From the NCBI GenBank assembly GCA_029243485.1, contig JAQWRY010000070.1:1-40198 (forward strand): a stretch of DNA of 40,198 nucleotides, written 5' to 3'. The notes below the pieces were generated by a model. It was given only the letters and a program-made list of their open reading frames with translations. It was not told the DNA's origin and made no database searches. This DNA is from Candidatus Binatia bacterium (GTDB taxonomy: Bacteria; Desulfobacterota; Binatia; UBA12015). Of the stretch, positions 39,225 to 40,198 are shown in pieces. The translations under genes and the position numbers were made by a program. The first letter of the stretch is position 1. Every line of letters starts with the position of its first letter.

Positions 39225-40198
39225 TTGATAACTTCACGCCCGTTCACTTTTTTTGATCTGTCCACCCGCCTGCGAGCCAGGCGTCGCGTGCGGCAGGCCG
39301 TGCTCTTTGCCGTAGCGATCGCCATAGCGCTTCCAGGACTCCCGGCTTCGGCCTCGGTGGGCACGAACGACCTCGCCAAATTTTCCGGTCGGGCCGATCG
39401 CGTCGGCGAAACGGATCGCACCGGGGGCCTGCGCTGGGAGGCGCGCTTCGAGGCGCCGAGGCCAGATTCGATCGACCTCTCTTCGGGCGCTCGGGTCTTC
39501 ATCGGCGGAGCACTCACCGAACTGGACGGCACGTCGCTCTTCTCGATCGACGGATTCGACGTCTCGACGATTCCGCTCGAAGCCGCCCGCAATGCGCGTG
39601 CCGATCGGTCGAAGTTCGAGTTTGCGGGTCGAGACCGTTCTGGAACGCGCGCGCAGGTCACGTGGCGCAACGGCCGGCTCAAGATCAAACTGCAGAGCGG
39701 GCGCGCTCACCTTCAGGCCCCCGCGGCCTGCGTAGGGGGAGCGAGCGAAGCGGTTCTGCGATCGACGGTCGCGGTCGAGATCCCCGGCCTGCCGCGCCAG
39801 GAGTTCACCGCGACTCAGCCATGGAAATGCTCGTCGCGGCGCAGTTGCGACGGATGTTTCGATCTTCGTGCCAAGATGCGCCGCACGGGGGGCTCCGGTC
39901 CGGCCGGGAACCGCCCACCACAGGCCAGCCTTCGCTTCGAGAACCTCACCCGCGATCGTGACGCGGCGAACTGGATACGCCTGGACGCCCGAGGCTCGGA
40001 GGATCGCGATGGGACGATTGCCTCTTATGAATACGCAATCAGCTCCCGGTCGGATGGAAGGTCCCTGGAAGCTCCCGGTCAGACGATGTCTCCGGTCGCT
40101 CACGTTGAACTCTCTCCGGGCGACTACGAGGTCCGAGTCACGGTCACCGACGACCAGGGCCAGCGTGGCACCGAAGTGCGGAACCTTTCGATCTCGGG
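39225..40198 (+). CDS. Secreted protein with PKD-type domain, 3' end beyond the window
   Basis: The frame is open from the TTG at 39225 to the window edge (324 codons). AGAGGA 8 nt upstream supports this start, and a TAA at 39195-39197 limits it. An Arg-rich n-region (RLRARRRVRQ) precedes a hydrophobic core (AVLFAVAIAIALPGL) and an ASA cleavage site. Residues about 45-225 are a beta-rich domain of unknown type (ARVFIGGALTELDG, AQVTWRNGRLKIKLQ) with a CSSRRSCDGCF cluster. From about 240, NWIRLDARGSEDRDGTIASY, GDYEVRVTVTDDQGQRG is a PKD/Ig-like repeat as in cell-surface and exported enzymes. The function cannot be told without the rest. Confidence 0.72.
   Translation, partial: MITSRPFTFFDLSTRLRARRRVRQAVLFAVAIAIALPGLPASASVGTNDLAKFSGRADRVGETDRTGGLRWEARFEAPRPDSIDLSSGARVFIGGALTELDGTSLFSIDGFDVSTIPLEAARNARADRSKFEFAGRDRSGTRAQVTWRNGRLKIKLQSGRAHLQAPAACVGGASEAVLRSTVAVEIPGLPRQEFTATQPWKCSSRRSCDGCFDLRAKMRRTGGSGPAGNRPPQASLRFENLTRDRDAANWIRLDARGSEDRDGTIASYEYAISSRSDGRSLEAPGQTMSPVAHVELSPGDYEVRVTVTDDQGQRGTEVRNLSIS

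Noticed and set aside
39234..40103. A 289-codon minus-strand open frame at the right end
   Set aside because: The plus-strand frame has a signal peptide, a ribosome binding site and a PKD-type repeat. The minus frame is very Arg-rich and featureless.
1..40198. CRISPR array, rRNA operon or additional tRNA genes
   Set aside because: No regularly spaced direct repeats, rRNA motifs or second cloverleaf were noticed. The only regular repeats are the coding 96-bp units at 32158-32733.

Overview
The window is high-GC DNA with long open frames on both strands, predominantly TGA stop codons and many exported proteins and lipoproteins. The gene content (a fungalysin-type protease ending in Cys-rich tandem repeats, EstB-like serine hydrolases, SMP-30/strictosidine-synthase-like lipoprotein, amine-dehydrogenase-like reductase, Cys-type sulfatase) suggests an uncultured Gram-negative of deltaproteobacterial grade (Myxococcota/Binatota-like). 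That placement is inference: no rRNA or ribosomal protein gene is present.

Layout. 0-5.3 kb is a scarred border: a transposase scrap, a TetR regulator translationally coupled to a lipoprotein, a dead tyrosine recombinase beside an intact tRNA-Arg(CCU), and two decayed genes (an SGNH hydrolase and an arylsulfatase). 5.3-8.6 kb holds two divergent paralogues of the EstB/class C beta-lactamase-like family on either side of a truncated FAD/NAD-binding oxidase. 9.1-12.5 kb is a secreted polysaccharide-degradation pair: a GH18-like barrel protein with an Asp/Ser linker and a GbpA-like AA10 lytic polysaccharide monooxygenase with two CBM5/12 modules. Both have hairpin-rich leaders. 12.7-13.8 kb is an NAD(P)-dependent reductase, followed by phosphoesterase and transposase debris.

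14.9-27.8 kb is an envelope-glycan region: four large polytopic GT-C/YfhO-like membrane proteins, a dolichyl-phosphate-mannose-synthase-like GT2 enzyme, an FkbM methyltransferase that carries a lipoprotein signal, an exported sulfatase and a sugar-1-phosphate nucleotidyltransferase. Together they look like a system that makes activated sugars, transfers them across the inner membrane and modifies glycans outside it. It is closed by nested IS3-family remnants.

28.7-31.6 kb carries a hybrid histidine kinase with its own near-leaderless promoter and an Lgt-like protein. 32.0-36.6 kb is the most striking gene, a 1532-residue secreted M36-type metalloprotease. A choice-of-anchor-B/LVIVD module appears to be inserted inside another domain, and the protein ends in six Cys-rich repeats of exactly 32 residues that resemble disintegrin loops. 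37.0-38.6 kb has a decayed beta-sandwich remnant and a secreted unknown protein split by an in-frame amber codon. The last kilobase begins a PKD-type secreted protein that runs off the window.

A recurring theme is decay by in-frame TAG codons: five cases in four loci, two of them at positions where I expect a conserved tryptophan. Identifications are from reading motifs by eye; no search was run.
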